From positions 132,604,967 to 132,668,966 of the forward strand of contig NC_135505.1 in NCBI RefSeq assembly GCF_052857255.1: a stretch of DNA of 64,000 nucleotides. The letters run 5' to 3'. A program made the position numbers and the translations under genes. The notes below the pieces were generated by a model. That model had not been told where the DNA came from and did no database searches. It saw nothing but the letters and a program-made list of their open reading frames with translations. This stretch comes from Amblyomma americanum. Its lineage: Eukaryota; Arthropoda; Arachnida; Ixodida; Ixodidae. Shown here in pieces: positions 20,260 to 31,851 of this stretch; within the stretch, counting starts at the first letter, position 1, and each line of letters opens with the position of its first letter.

Positions 20260-23200
20260 ATGCTCGTGGTTACTTGTGTCGGCTTCCTGTCTGCCATCCA
20301 GCTGGCGGCATCCTCTACCCAGAACGCTCCATTGACAAAATGCCCTGGTAAGGTTGCCTGATTATTTCTTGGGTTTCCTGAGAATTCTTGATATTAGAAG
20401 TAATGATTAATTCATTTCATAGTGGTAAGTACACGAATGCTTTCATAACGGTAAAACGCCCATGGGCTGCGATGACAGTTTTCGTGACTGAAAACTGCAG
20501 TGGTCACCGGCTGGAACCACGAATATTATTCTTTAAGCATTTTAATGTCCTGATGAGGAAATGTGGGTCATCCTGAGAGTGCAGTTGGCTTAAGCAGGGG
20601 GAGGGGAGGATCTATGTTGTGGAGTAAAGAGAGCAAAAATTGCTAACAGCCTCATGTCGTTAATCAGCAAATTCTGTCGCATCCTCATTTGCCCAAAGCG
20701 TGATTCAAGATTGCTGTTAGGATCTTTTCGACTCATTCCTGTCATACGAAGCCATCATGCAAGGACATCAGCTTATTTTAAGCTTTTTTAATGCGCTCAG
20801 GCTTACAAAACAACGAAACAAAACGTAAAGCACACAGAGTAATTGGAGCCATGCAGAACTACAGGAAAACGTGGACGTGTTCATCATAGCAATCATTATT
20901 TACGTTAATTGGCGTTCCTGGCTTGAGACAGTTTTATGCCGCTTGTCGCAACTGATTTCAAATTGAAGCTTCAACAAGTGGCAGAACGCTACACCACACA
21001 ATTAGCGAAAAGCGACAGCAAGCATCAACAAGCTAACAGGCACATAGGAAGACACCTTGGCAAAAAGGCGGATACAAATGGGTCTTGCTTGTGTTGCTTG
21101 GGTGGTTGCTTGTGTGGATGTGTTTTAACGTGTTGAGGGCGGTGCATAACTACCTTGGTTAGAATTGGTGTATATGCTCTCCACCGAAGATGAATGACGC
21201 GAAGGTCCCCCATCGCGTTCTCCAATGCAGCATATGAACCAGGAAAAGCCGAAATATTTACCTGTGGGGGACATTCCTCGGAAGGCGGTTAGAGGAGTCA
21301 CTGACCCAATCCAGTTATGTTTGGCGGGGCAACTCATTTTATTTTAAGCTAAGTGTTATTGTGGTGAATAAGACACTTTTTATTGGCACACAAGCTAATC
21401 GCTACCCAAATCAAGTTTTCGTTTAGAACAATCGCGGTTAGGATGTTTGACGCCATTGGTTGAAAATGGCGGAAGTAACAAATCTTGAGAGTGAATATAA
21501 GAAGGAACTTGCCATAAACCTGCATGTCCCAGATTCAGAGAACTGTCTCAGATTAAGAGAGAATAAAGATGGGGCGAAAATTGTGTAAACAGTGGCTAGA
21601 CTGATGAGGTTTCGACAAGAATGAAGTGCCAATGAAGAGGGAGGCGTTGGTGCCGGCGCCTGTGCAAAGCATGGACGCTTTGGAGTCATGCTACTCTAGA
21701 ATCACGCTAAGTGGATCTCTATTTTTAAAGTAGTAATTCTAATCGCATTTATTGCGGGTCCCGAAGAAAGATGGCAGAGGAAGTTTTTATAGTGAGTAAA
21801 AAGAAAATAACGAAGTCAAGGGCAAGAAAACCGCAGAGGGTACTTGATCTGTACAAGCCATCGCCAACAAGGGCAGAAATTTGAACTACACACAAAAGGA
21901 GACCAAAAGCAAGGTTGATATATTACCGTATGTTATCGCAGTCTCCAAGTTGATTCCACGCATTCAGTATGTCCTTTTCTCAATACTGACTTGTGTAGCT
22001 ATGACAGGCCAATACAGCTGGCATCACTGTTGTTTCTTATAAACAGTCGTTCATTGCGTTCGTATTACTCTCTCAAAGCTTCAATAATTTTTTTGGCCAA
22101 AACGCTTTGCAATAACTGAACTCAGTATACCTTCCTGTGTATATTTATGTGTAAAATTTGTACGTTGTACCTAAATTCATACTTACGCAGTTTAGTTAGC
22201 ACGCTTGAATACAATGATCTAGAAAGAAATTACCGAATGCAAGTTACAAGTAAGTGGACGTGAAATCTTTAGCAGTGCTTTTCTGCCGAAAATTTTTATG
22301 CAGCTAAGAATGGCTTGCGTCCCACAACAAGCATTTTATTTCATCTACGAAACTCGTTTTTTTTTTATTTCAATCACCTTTTAGGCACATACGACCCTGC
22401 CCTCGATATCACGAGTATCACGATCAAAGATGCAAAGCTCGGTAAGGATGTCCAATTTGATGGAACATTCGTGGTGGACAAAGTCGTTGGTGTCAATCCC
22501 GTCATGCAGCTCTCCTTTGCCAAGGCTGACGGCACCAAACTACCCTGCATTCCGATCGTTATGCCATGGTGAGCCCCTGGAGCGTGCTTCCGGTGTATTC
22601 TGTTTGTAGGAAGGAGCGAGATTGGGACCTTCTAATGCATTTAAATTCCCCTGCAATTCCAGACCCTGTCGGCGATCTTGTATTCGGCGAATCCTTAAGT
22701 TCAGCGCGAAATGTGAGAAACCACTGATTACAGCGCTCTTAAGCATTGCTTCGACGACACAGCTGAGTGCGAGTTGGTCCATGTTCCGACATTCCATTGA
22801 AAATTCAATTATTTCAATTCAATTCCATTTATTTACCAGAAAATTCTGGCTGAAAATTCCACTTGCCTCAGTGCCAAATCGACGGGAATTTACTTTAACA
22901 TTAATTTTTCGTTCATGTGTCGCCAGAGCACAGAACCACCAGTCGTCATAAAATTCTAGGTTTTTCACCATTATGATGCTGTCCTAAACTTTGCCTATTT
23001 TTTTCTCTAGCCATTTATTTGATTCCTCAAAGCACATAATACAGTCGCATACATAATTTTACTAAGTAGAATGGGGGAAAGAAAGCCACAGATAGCGGCT
23101 TCTTGTATTATGTCTTTAACTCCATTAATTACATCTTTCCTGCTATTTACATATACGTTAATACCTGATGCACATAAAGGCATATTTTTATTGCCGCGCA

Positions 23201-25996
23201 ATCCCAATGAAGCAGAATCACTTATTTAGGCGCTGCAAAAAATTAAAAAGTGTGAAAGTCGTATTCAAAGTTCATACAGCGTCCAAAGGCAGCTCACACG
23301 AATAGCATGTAGTGCAAGTCCAGATTCGCAACTTACTTTTTACCAGAACAAAGGCGCTTAAAATTGCATAAACAACAAGGAAAACACAAACCCTACTCAC
23401 CCCACACTTGCACACACAAAAAAAAACTAACCGATGGTTACCACGCCTGTGTTGCATTGGAAAATTGCCATTCCAATCGAAGAGCATTCGGTGCATTGAA
23501 TTGCACACCGGCTGCGCAGTAAAAATAATGTTATTCGCAAACAATAGCGATGAGCATCAGTGGAAAAAAATTCAGAACATTTAAGGGACAACAGGCGCCT
23601 AAAAGTGTTTGAATTGGGTATTATTAGTGGCTGAGAACTTTCCTGTGCGATAATGTAGGTCCCAAATATTATTTCAGACTACACTACAGCACATTCTCTA
23701 TCAAATGCCAAGCCAAGTATAAAGTCAACCACAAATCTGATAAGTGTAAAAAAAAGCTATACGGCTGACACGGCAGAACACGGCGAAGGAAAAGTTTTTC
23801 AGTCGAAACGTTAAACATAAATACGTACCATCTAGCCCAACTTCTCAAATTATCTAAGCCCCCTGAGGCTCGCCCTCCACTGTGCATTTTGTTTTGTGCT
23901 GTCAGGAATCCCATCTTTGTGTTCTCTCTCTACCATGAACTGTCTTTGCATGAACGCTTTCAAACGTCACAATATCTTTTCGTAATGGGGTTCTCATACG
24001 ACTGACGCACGCAGTGTAAGCTAGAAGTTTTAAGCTAATTAATGCTCTTAGAAACCCTTAGAAAACCACAGCCTTCTAAAGGTCTCTAAGCAAGGCAAAT
24101 ACCAACCAAGTTTTCTAAGCAAGTGTCGGATATTTGCTCTGACCAGGTGAGCTTGTTAGCGTAACGACAAAAGATTTATTTTCATACCTTCCGGGGTAGG
24201 ACTGTTATAATGCAAGAGAAATCACTGACTTTTTTTCTCGTAACGCGCCCAGTTACGTTTCACAGATTATTTTCTTTTAGAGAGATGCGCACTAACACAT
24301 CCAACAATACAAAAGGTAGTCCAAGTCGTTCTGAGCAATATGACTTTGCCGTGAGGCACTTTGCCAAAGGCGTTAGCAAAAAATACTGTTTACCTCACCA
24401 GACACATCAATCACACTCGAGAACTCGTGCATGGTTCAAACCAACAGAGTTAAATAGTACACATTCCTTTTCTGAGGGCGTGCTGACAAGATAACAGCTC
24501 TTTCCGCTCTGAAATAAACTTTTGAATAGGACAAAAACCAGTGTCCCGAAAGCTTACAAGTAATTGTGATTGAGACAGGACGATAATTATGAACACAAAC
24601 CCAATCACCTTTTCTGTGGATCGGAATAGCACGTGCACAATGAGAATCGGCTGATATATCACCTCTGCCTATCACCAAGTTTACTTCCGACAAAAGGCCA
24701 GAAATCTGCTTCATATAGCATCTGAGCAAGGCATTTTCAATGCCAACAAGTCCTGTGCAATTCTTAGTATTCAAATTATGCAGCATGGCAGTGACACTTC
24801 ATCGAGTAAATAATGTTGCATTCAACGACACTGTCAGTGAAGCATGGCATTCATATACCGTCATATCATATAATGCAGTCTGGAAAGAGTGAAAAGCAAT
24901 GTTAAAAAGAGCAGGGTAATAATTTGAGCGGTTATCCATCATCGTGCTATAACTGGACAAGATTTCTAAAGTTCTTTTATTAGTTAGGCATTACGAGCCG
25001 CAAAATACGGTTGGACAGTCAAGTATAAACAACGATGCGCTTTGCAATATCCTATGAATATATACCATCTTCTTTGTTTATTTTTCTCTTTTTCACAGCA
25101 ACTTGAAGCTGTGTAACGGTATCACCCGGAGGGAGAAGGTGCTGAATGCAGACTGGGGCAACAAATGTCCAGTTCAGCCAGGAACGTACAACGCGCACCT
25201 GGACTTCAACCTACCCGATAACCTGATAGCCAGGTTATTCTTGGGGGTGAGTTCACGTGTTAATAAATGATCGCCACTTGAAACAATGAGCTCAGGTGAA
25301 TTTATACAGCAGTCATCGCAGTTATATATTTCATTAATGTCTCATGGATACAATATTGGCTACCATTGTGGATTTCATTTTAACTTCCATCCCTAAGCGC
25401 TGTTTTGAGGCTCTCAGGTCAATCCTAATATACTTCATCTCAAGACGTAGGCGTAAAACCACTCAGATTTTTTCTTCGTGAGCTCTGCATACGAAACGTT
25501 AAGAAATTATTCTTTAATGAAGCAAGGATAGGTGAAATACCAAGTGGATGCAAAGAAGTGTGCTCACATTTGGACGTGTATTTTCATGCTGAATGTTAAA
25601 GGATGTCGAACCACGAGCAGGCATTGCCTGGCTCTACGGTCTTATTTCACGTACGCTTAGCTGCCATGTACTTATGACGAGTTGTGCTTTAACTAACATT
25701 CCACAGCAAAAACTTTCTTCACAGCTGTCTTCCAAACTAATGCTGTCATGAAAAGCAACGTCCTGTTAGCTTTCTACGTGTTGCTGCGAATTCAACTATA
25801 TGCCATGATGTATAGGGGCTTACGATGGTAGCATGAATTCCCAAGCACTTGTATTACGTGTAATTACTCTCCCCTGTGACTTTTGCTACCCTTCCTTTTT
25901 TTTCAGGATGGAAAGCTCGTATGCACAATGAACGTCGTAGACAACGGCCGAGTTCTTAGCTGCGTGTCTTTCCCTCTAAACATTGACGTCCAGTAG
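20260..25996 (+). CDS. GM2 activator-like ML-domain protein, subtype B (GM2A-4), complete
   Basis: Four exons: 20260-20347, 22385-22568, 25099-25246 and 25907-25996 (stop TAG), 169 residues. The signal peptide is MLVVTCVGFLSAIQLAAS, then QNAPLTKC. Exon 2 encodes DITSITIKDAKLGKDVQFDG and ends LPCIPIVMPC. Exon 3 encodes NLKLCNGITRREKVLNADW and NKCPVQPGTY. Exon 4 encodes DGKLVCTMNVVDNGRVLSC and ends NIDVQ like GM2A-2. The six family cysteines are present, plus an extra one at residue 146 in exon 4, where paralogs have T or A-type residues. This leaves an odd cysteine in the mature chain. No N-glycosylation sequon is seen. Introns are GT-AG in phases 1, 2 and 0. It is the nearest relative of GM2A-2 by exon 3 and exon 4 sequence. 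Confidence 0.9.
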
Positions 25997-26115
25997 AAGA
26001 CGGCGACCTCTACAGCACCAGAACAACACCTTTTACATACCATCGCAAAATAATCTTATTTCCTCCAAAACATTGTGTGAAAGTACTGTTTTTTGATTAT
26101 TGTACGCAATTTTCG

Positions 26116-26121
26116 AATAAA
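26116..26121 (+). terminator. Poly(A) signal AATAAA of GM2A-4
   Basis: AATAAA 120 bases after the stop codon, in the context TTCGAATAAATATG. Confidence 0.75.
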
Positions 26122-26185
26122 TATGCCAAAAAATAAGCGTCCTTTTATAGTTTCAAATACTACGCTGAGCACGTTCATTCCGCTG

Positions 26186-26250
26186 AGCTGCAGTTCAACC
26201 TCGTTATATTGAAGTTGATGGAGCCCTGCGATTTTTTTGTTATAACAGAC
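26186..26250. repeat. Short remnant with CTCGTTATATTGAA / GTTATAACA motifs
   Basis: Resembles the ATATAACGAA-rich repeat seen in the opposite sense at 34700-34830. Possibly ends of one DNA-transposon family; weak. Confidence 0.3.
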
Positions 26251-26261
26251 GCATGCCAAGA

Positions 26262-27600
26262 GGTTTTCCTGCCGCACTGCATCATCATCAGCATAACTAC
26301 GCCTACTGCAAGACACAGGCATCTGCCACAACTCTCCAATTAACTCAGCTACGACTACCTTGTCCCGGCAGACCTTTTAATCTAATCTGCCCACCTCACT
26401 CTCCGATGTCCCCTGACATGCTTGCCCTCTCTTGAAATCTAATCCTTTGAATTAAGCGTTCCTCTGGTTATCTTCCCTTTGCATTACATGCCTCTTTCTA
26501 CTTGATGACACGATATCATTGCCTTGCGTTTGTTCTCTGGCCTACTCTACTTTGTTCCTGTCCCTCAACGTTACCGCTATCATTTGTATTTCCATACTCT
26601 AAACTTTATCCTCAATTGAAGTATTTGTTCGACTCCATGTTTCTGCCCCGTAGGAGAGTGCTGGTAAAAGACAGCTTTCATAAATTCGTCTTGAGGGATA
26701 CTAGCAAACGGCCTTTTACTAACTGAAAGCACTTGCCAAGGACACTTTATCTCAATCAATTCCCTGGATATTTAACTGTTGTGGTCTTGATCTGTGGTCA
26801 CTACGTGCTCTATGAATATGTATTCTTTACCACTTCCATCCCTTCGGTGCCTACCTTAACTACAGTTTCCTTCTGAGACTGCTGAACCTTACGCTCTGCG
26901 GTCGCTACCGGCCCTAGGGGGATGCATTTCCTTACCACTTACAAACATTCTAACCACGTTGTGAACTACAGTTTCTCTCCAGAACTGTTCACGTTACCTC
27001 AGTTTCCTGCGTAATGATCTTTAGGCTCACTATTCTGCTTCGTACGTTTAGGTGATCTCTCATGCACTCCACTTCGTCGCATTACTTACCTAGCAAGGCA
27101 ACGTCATCAGCGAATCACAGACTGCTACGCTATTCTGCTACAACATTTATCCCCAAATCTTCGTAAGCCAGATCTTTGAATGCGTTCTGTAGCCGCGCGG
27201 TGAATAGTACTGGATAAATTTAACCTTCCTCCCTGGCACCCTTCTTAAGTGGGATTTTATTGCTTTCTCTATGCTGGACTGTGCTGGCTGTGTAGCAGCT
27301 GCAGAATTTCCAAGCACATGTAGACACGCCTCTTGTACACCCTAGTTCCGTTAAACCCGCATGACTGCTGAGATTTCGGCTGCGCCAAATGGTTTCTCCT
27401 AATCTATAGAGGTGATGCACATGATTTGGTTACAGTCAATGCATTTCTCTGCCTCCTGAATGATAGTGTGAATATCATGCATTTTGTCGAGTAGCTTCTG
27501 GACCAGCAGGGGAGAGATCATGAAACTCTTAGAGGACATCAGTGCGAAGGTGATTGCCAACAAGGAGGAGGAGGTTGGGGCCAGTTTATTGATGTGTTCT
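26262..27600 (-). mobile_element. RTE-type LINE remnant, minus strand
   Basis: The minus-strand 3' end carries a (GAT)n-like tail read here as CATCATCATCAG at about 26280, typical of tick RTE LINEs. Further in, the minus strand encodes NKIPLKKGAREEG (compare the RTE motif KGVRQGDPISP) and, near 27450-27500, KMHDIHTIIQEAEKCIDCNQ, matching the region before the conserved DYEKAFD strand. Stops and frameshifts are frequent. A plus-strand relative lies at 37640-38966. Confidence 0.65.
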
Positions 27601-27639
27601 GCGGTATAAAGTGTCATTATGCAGCACTAACCGGCGCAT

Positions 27640-27935
27640 GGCAGGGTCAGATGGGCAGGAGGTGAGCTCGTCACTAATGAGACGTAGTTCGGAATCCCGT
27701 CGCTGTTCTTAGCCAACGGGAGCAATAGCGGGGATTTAGAACAGGCCGGCATTGCAGTCGCCGCCAGAAGAGTCGGAATGTACAACACAGCATCGGGAGA
27801 GGTTGGCCAGACTTATAGACCACGGTGTAATCATAGTCTTGTAGGCGTAAAGCCCGACGACCTAACTGGCCCGCACGGTCTTTCAGAGAAGAGAGCCAGC
27901 AGAGTGTATGGCGATATATGACAATCGCTAAAGGC
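27640..27935 (-). mobile_element. Ty3/Gypsy pol fragment (RNase H region), minus strand
   Basis: The minus-strand frame reads [20 protein letters not shown], then [17 protein letters not shown]. This is the conserved end of Gypsy reverse transcriptase/RNase H (HALCWLxxLxDPxGRLARW, then YDxTVVYKSG). No LTRs, integrase or gag were recognised nearby. A solitary decayed scrap directly upstream, on that strand, of the RTE remnant. Confidence 0.7.
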
Positions 27936-29400
27936 GGCCGTACAAATTTTCAAGATTTTCAAGAATTTTCAAGAGCTCACTTTCAGGATTACTAGGCCCG
28001 TAGGTCCCTTTCAAGGAAACACAAGGGACACTGAGGAGCTTTGTGTCTAGCCCTTCAAGACACACGTTACCCTTTGGGCAACACAGTAGTCTGCACGTTT
28101 ATGGTAGTGGCGCCTGTGTTACCTATGCGTTCTGGTAGGTCTGCCTGATCCGTTTTGCGTTATGCTCGTTCTCCATTTATTAATGATGCTCAGGGTCAAT
28201 GGTAAGCCTGTCTTGGACTTGTAGAACTTGTAAATTGTTCCATCCATTAATTAATGATTTTTAAAGTGGCGACCTCAGGCCTAAGAGAGAAAGGGGAATG
28301 TTAAGGGAATTTAACAACGCCAAGCTCCAAAACGAAGTTTATCAAGGCACCAAACTAGCGCTTGGTGACTCAAGTGGAGACCTTCCAGTGATCGTACGTG
28401 GGAATGTGTAGGGCAGGTATGAAGCGGAGGCGGGCGCTTGTCGCGCAGAGCAGGTCTGCGTGAAGTGTCGCAGGTTGAATTTGGCAGATCGAAGGTGAAG
28501 TGTGGCAGGTAAATTCGGGTAGGATATCATAGTTTGGCACCAGCGACTCAGGATATAACATGCGCACGTTTCCACGGCCGACAGCTTATGTGCAAGAACC
28601 CGGGCTGGGCGAGGGGGGGGGGGGGGGGGGGCAGAAGAGCTCGGAGGGGTAACGTCCGGCAACCAGTCCCGCAACAAACACCTCTTGTCACACTCAGTGA
28701 GGGGTATTGCGGAGTCAAGTATAAGGAGGGATGTGAGAAAGCATCAGGGATGGCATGAGATGAACGGGATAACACGGAGGTATCGCCGGCGGTCTTCCTA
28801 CAGCTGCGCACCAGCGACCTCGTGACAAGTTTGAATTCCGGTTCGTTGGAAATGATGGCCGGATGTGTATGATGGATTGTGCATGATGGTCTCAGGAAGG
28901 AAATATGACTCCTTCGTGGGCCGGTTTAAAACGCGCTCGAGTTTAGCGTTCCTTTCCTTCATCACTTAAACAGTGCTTTAAAAATATTTGGATCTTATTT
29001 AACTCGAAAATATCAATCGAACATTCCTCGCAGCACTGAAGCAATCAAATGCATTAAGACGCGCCAAAAAATAATTATGCAGGCATCTTCTACTCCTACC
29101 AGCGTAGAATTCTTACATTTACTTTAATGCTGAAGAAAACAATTTTTTAAGTACTTTAAATCGATTTAAAAGCAAAAAATGTGAAATGTATCAATTCTTG
29201 TGGCGTGGCTTCTTTTGTAATGAAACTTGAACGATAACAAGGCATAAGTAGAAACAATCACATGTGTAATGGAAGCTACTTATTATGGATACTAATTTTG
29301 TTCGTTTCTCTTTTTCTTGTGCCTTGATAGTACAAGAGTGATTTCCCGTCATTAGGGATGAATTAAACTGAAATAATTATTATTTATAATTTCTAACAAA
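27936..29400. other. Intergenic stretch with GC-rich block and G-run
   Basis: Includes a GC-rich block at about 28370-28800 with no supported gene, and a run of 19 G at 28613-28631. Either may be old transposon sequence; I recognise no family. Confidence 0.4.
28613..28631 (+). repeat. Run of 19 G
   Basis: Uninterrupted G homopolymer; a candidate quadruplex former and a likely place for sequencing or assembly length error. Confidence 0.9.
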
Positions 29401-31201
29401 CTATAAAAGCAGCTGGATCAGCCGCTACATGAAGTTGAAAACTACACACAAACACAGAGAAGCCGGAATGAAACACGAAGCATGAAGCTACGCAGGAAAA
29501 AAGATCCCCATGACTGCCGACAATATTGAAGAGGAAATAAAGGAAGGCCCTTTAAAACAATACGGATGCAGTAAGCTTATTCAATGCATATTAAGCAAGA
29601 TACATAAACAGGTGGCGACGAAAAGAAGACAGCGAAGATGCTAGAAAAAAAAGCATAAAAATGGCTATCGAGCGACTTGAACAGCCTGCTGGAGAACGTA
29701 CGGAAGCCAAGATAAGGAAAATGCAAACGGTGGAGGTAGAAATACGAGGTGCAAACGATACTGAGAAAGGGAAGTGGAAGTCTGCAATACAGTGCACGAA
29801 AACATCCTAAAAGAAAGTAATCCGCGGCTGTCAAATATAAAAACGAATGAGAAAGGCTCATCAAATAAATTTAGAAATCATGTTAATGCTACGGGTGTAT
29901 GCAGGAATATTAAGGAAGCTCAAAGGAGGCCAATCACTGCAGCATAAACAAAATTTAATTGCAGGGTCTTTTGCAAGGACGGGGACAGAATATCACCCAG
30001 ATACACTTACAGAAACAGAGACAACTACAGGCAGTGGCCTAAATGATAGCAGTTTTATTTCCTACAAGGTGCTAGGCGCGACAGTCAAGGATACTACTGT
30101 CAAACCTTGTAGTATTCTTTTCCAGCTAACTAACCAGCTGGGAGTAAAGAGAAAACCAAGTTTTGCTGAGATAATGAAAAAGGCGACAAAAAGTGAAGAA
30201 ATCAAGCAAACGTGGCGTAAAAGTAGAAATGACAAAATATATAATCACAAACAAGAAAAAGCAGAGCTGAAATCCTAGAGTCCTGTCACTATAACTTCAA
30301 TATTATATGCATTCGAAATGTGGGAGATCAATATCGAAATGAAAACGTGTTCGGAGAAAGATAATATCATGGGGGGGCATCTTTGGAGCCTAACGTTTTC
30401 GTCATAATTCAGTGCATAGATATTTATGTATAGCTCATGAGAGAACAATATGATTGGCGTTCCAGGATACTGAGGGAGGTGAGAACAGTGTACACAGAAA
30501 GCGCTTATGTAGTACTCAGAAAAGAGAGCGCCTACGGACCAGTTTTATTGAAATGCTCAGAGCGATACCTGATAATATAGCGCAGATTACATAAGAAGCT
30601 CCTGAGGGCGTGTAGCCTGTACACGTGCAGAAACCACAAAGGCAGGGCTGTCTCTTTTCTTCACTGCTGATCATGATTTTCATGCTTGCCACAGAAAGAG
30701 AAACAGAGTAGAAACATCTTGTCATTCGTTCAAACTATAGCCGATGCGGACTGACAATACAGCGGTGGCTACACTGCCCAATGTAAGCGAATGACATCTT
30801 GTTATGGAACAGCGAGTGATATTTACAGAGAATAGCGGATACCTGTGGCAACGAAGCTGGCAAGTTTTGGTTACGCTTATGCTAGGACAGGTGAGGCATG
30901 ATGTCAATCAATAGCAAGACGTGCGGAGACATTACAATTCAAAAGTCGGGAATACCAAAGCTAGAGAGGTACAAATCCTTGAGAGTGTGCGCAGATAAAG
31001 GCAAGAACTGTTTGAGCATTCATGATGAGCTCCTTGAGAAAGAAGGCAGAAGGAATGCAGCACTAAATGAAGCACGGGGCTATATGGAGCTCTTGCAAAC
31101 AAGAAACAATGTGCGAAAAATGGTAAGAGGTAATGCTCCCGGGACTTGCTTTGTTTAATGTAATACTGTGCACAAAAGCAGATCAAGACAAAGAGCCTGT
31201 T
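29401..31201 (+). other. Lysine-rich decayed open frames, probably an unrecognised transposable element
   Basis: Several plus-strand frames are rich in K, E and R, including one of 143 codons at 29847-30278 (IMKKATKSEEIKQTWRKS) and another at 30898-31158 with KGKNCLSIHDELLEKEGRRN. Base composition (A-rich on the + strand) differs from the flanks. I recognise no domain, splice structure or link to the array genes. Most likely a dead mobile element. Confidence 0.3.
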
Positions 31202-31801
31202 TGATTGGAAGGAGAATCATTAGTTTCTTTCAACAATTTAATTACTTGATAGATTGTAACAAGCAAAATACTCCTACCTCTGCAGGAACAAATACTTAAT
31301 AGCGCTGAAGACGTGCAAGATTGACGGTTTTCAAAACAAGGAGGCTTAATTTCTTCCGTACTTGGCTCACTGATTTATGTGTTAAAGCAGGACATACTTG
31401 AAACCTGACTGATAGCCATGCCGCTGCGCTATATACCTAGAGTGACCGCTATAACAATGCAAAAAGTAATGCCCCTCTCAATAAAAAAAGACACGTTACA
31501 AACGCAGGTCGGCGCGTGAGAGGTCAAAGACCACGCAGTTTCAGCTTAAGTTCCACGCCTTTGACTTGCGACTCATTTTATGACCCCTGTCCAGTCCCTT
31601 GAACCCAAGCTGGTCGCCATTTCGTGTGCCGAAGCAGCAATAAATCGCCAAAGCGACAAGCGCGTGTTTTGAAAAATTGTGACCAGGGGGTCGCTAGAAT
31701 AGGCAAGAATAGTGACGTTTCCGAGCAAGTTTTTACAAATAACCATTTTTGTCGGTATTATAGTGGTATGAGTGACGTCAATGGATTCTCTGCCACCACC
31801 A

Positions 31802-31810
31802 CATAAAAAG
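31802..31810 (+). promoter_or_regulatory. TATA-like box of GM2A-5
   Basis: CATAAAAAG 50 bases before the start codon, in the same position as the CATAAAAGG box of GM2A-3. Sequence back to about 31650 also aligns with the GM2A-3 upstream region. Confidence 0.5.
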
Positions 31811-31851
31811 AGCTTCCAAAAGTTCAGCAGTACTTTCACATCACTTCAGAA

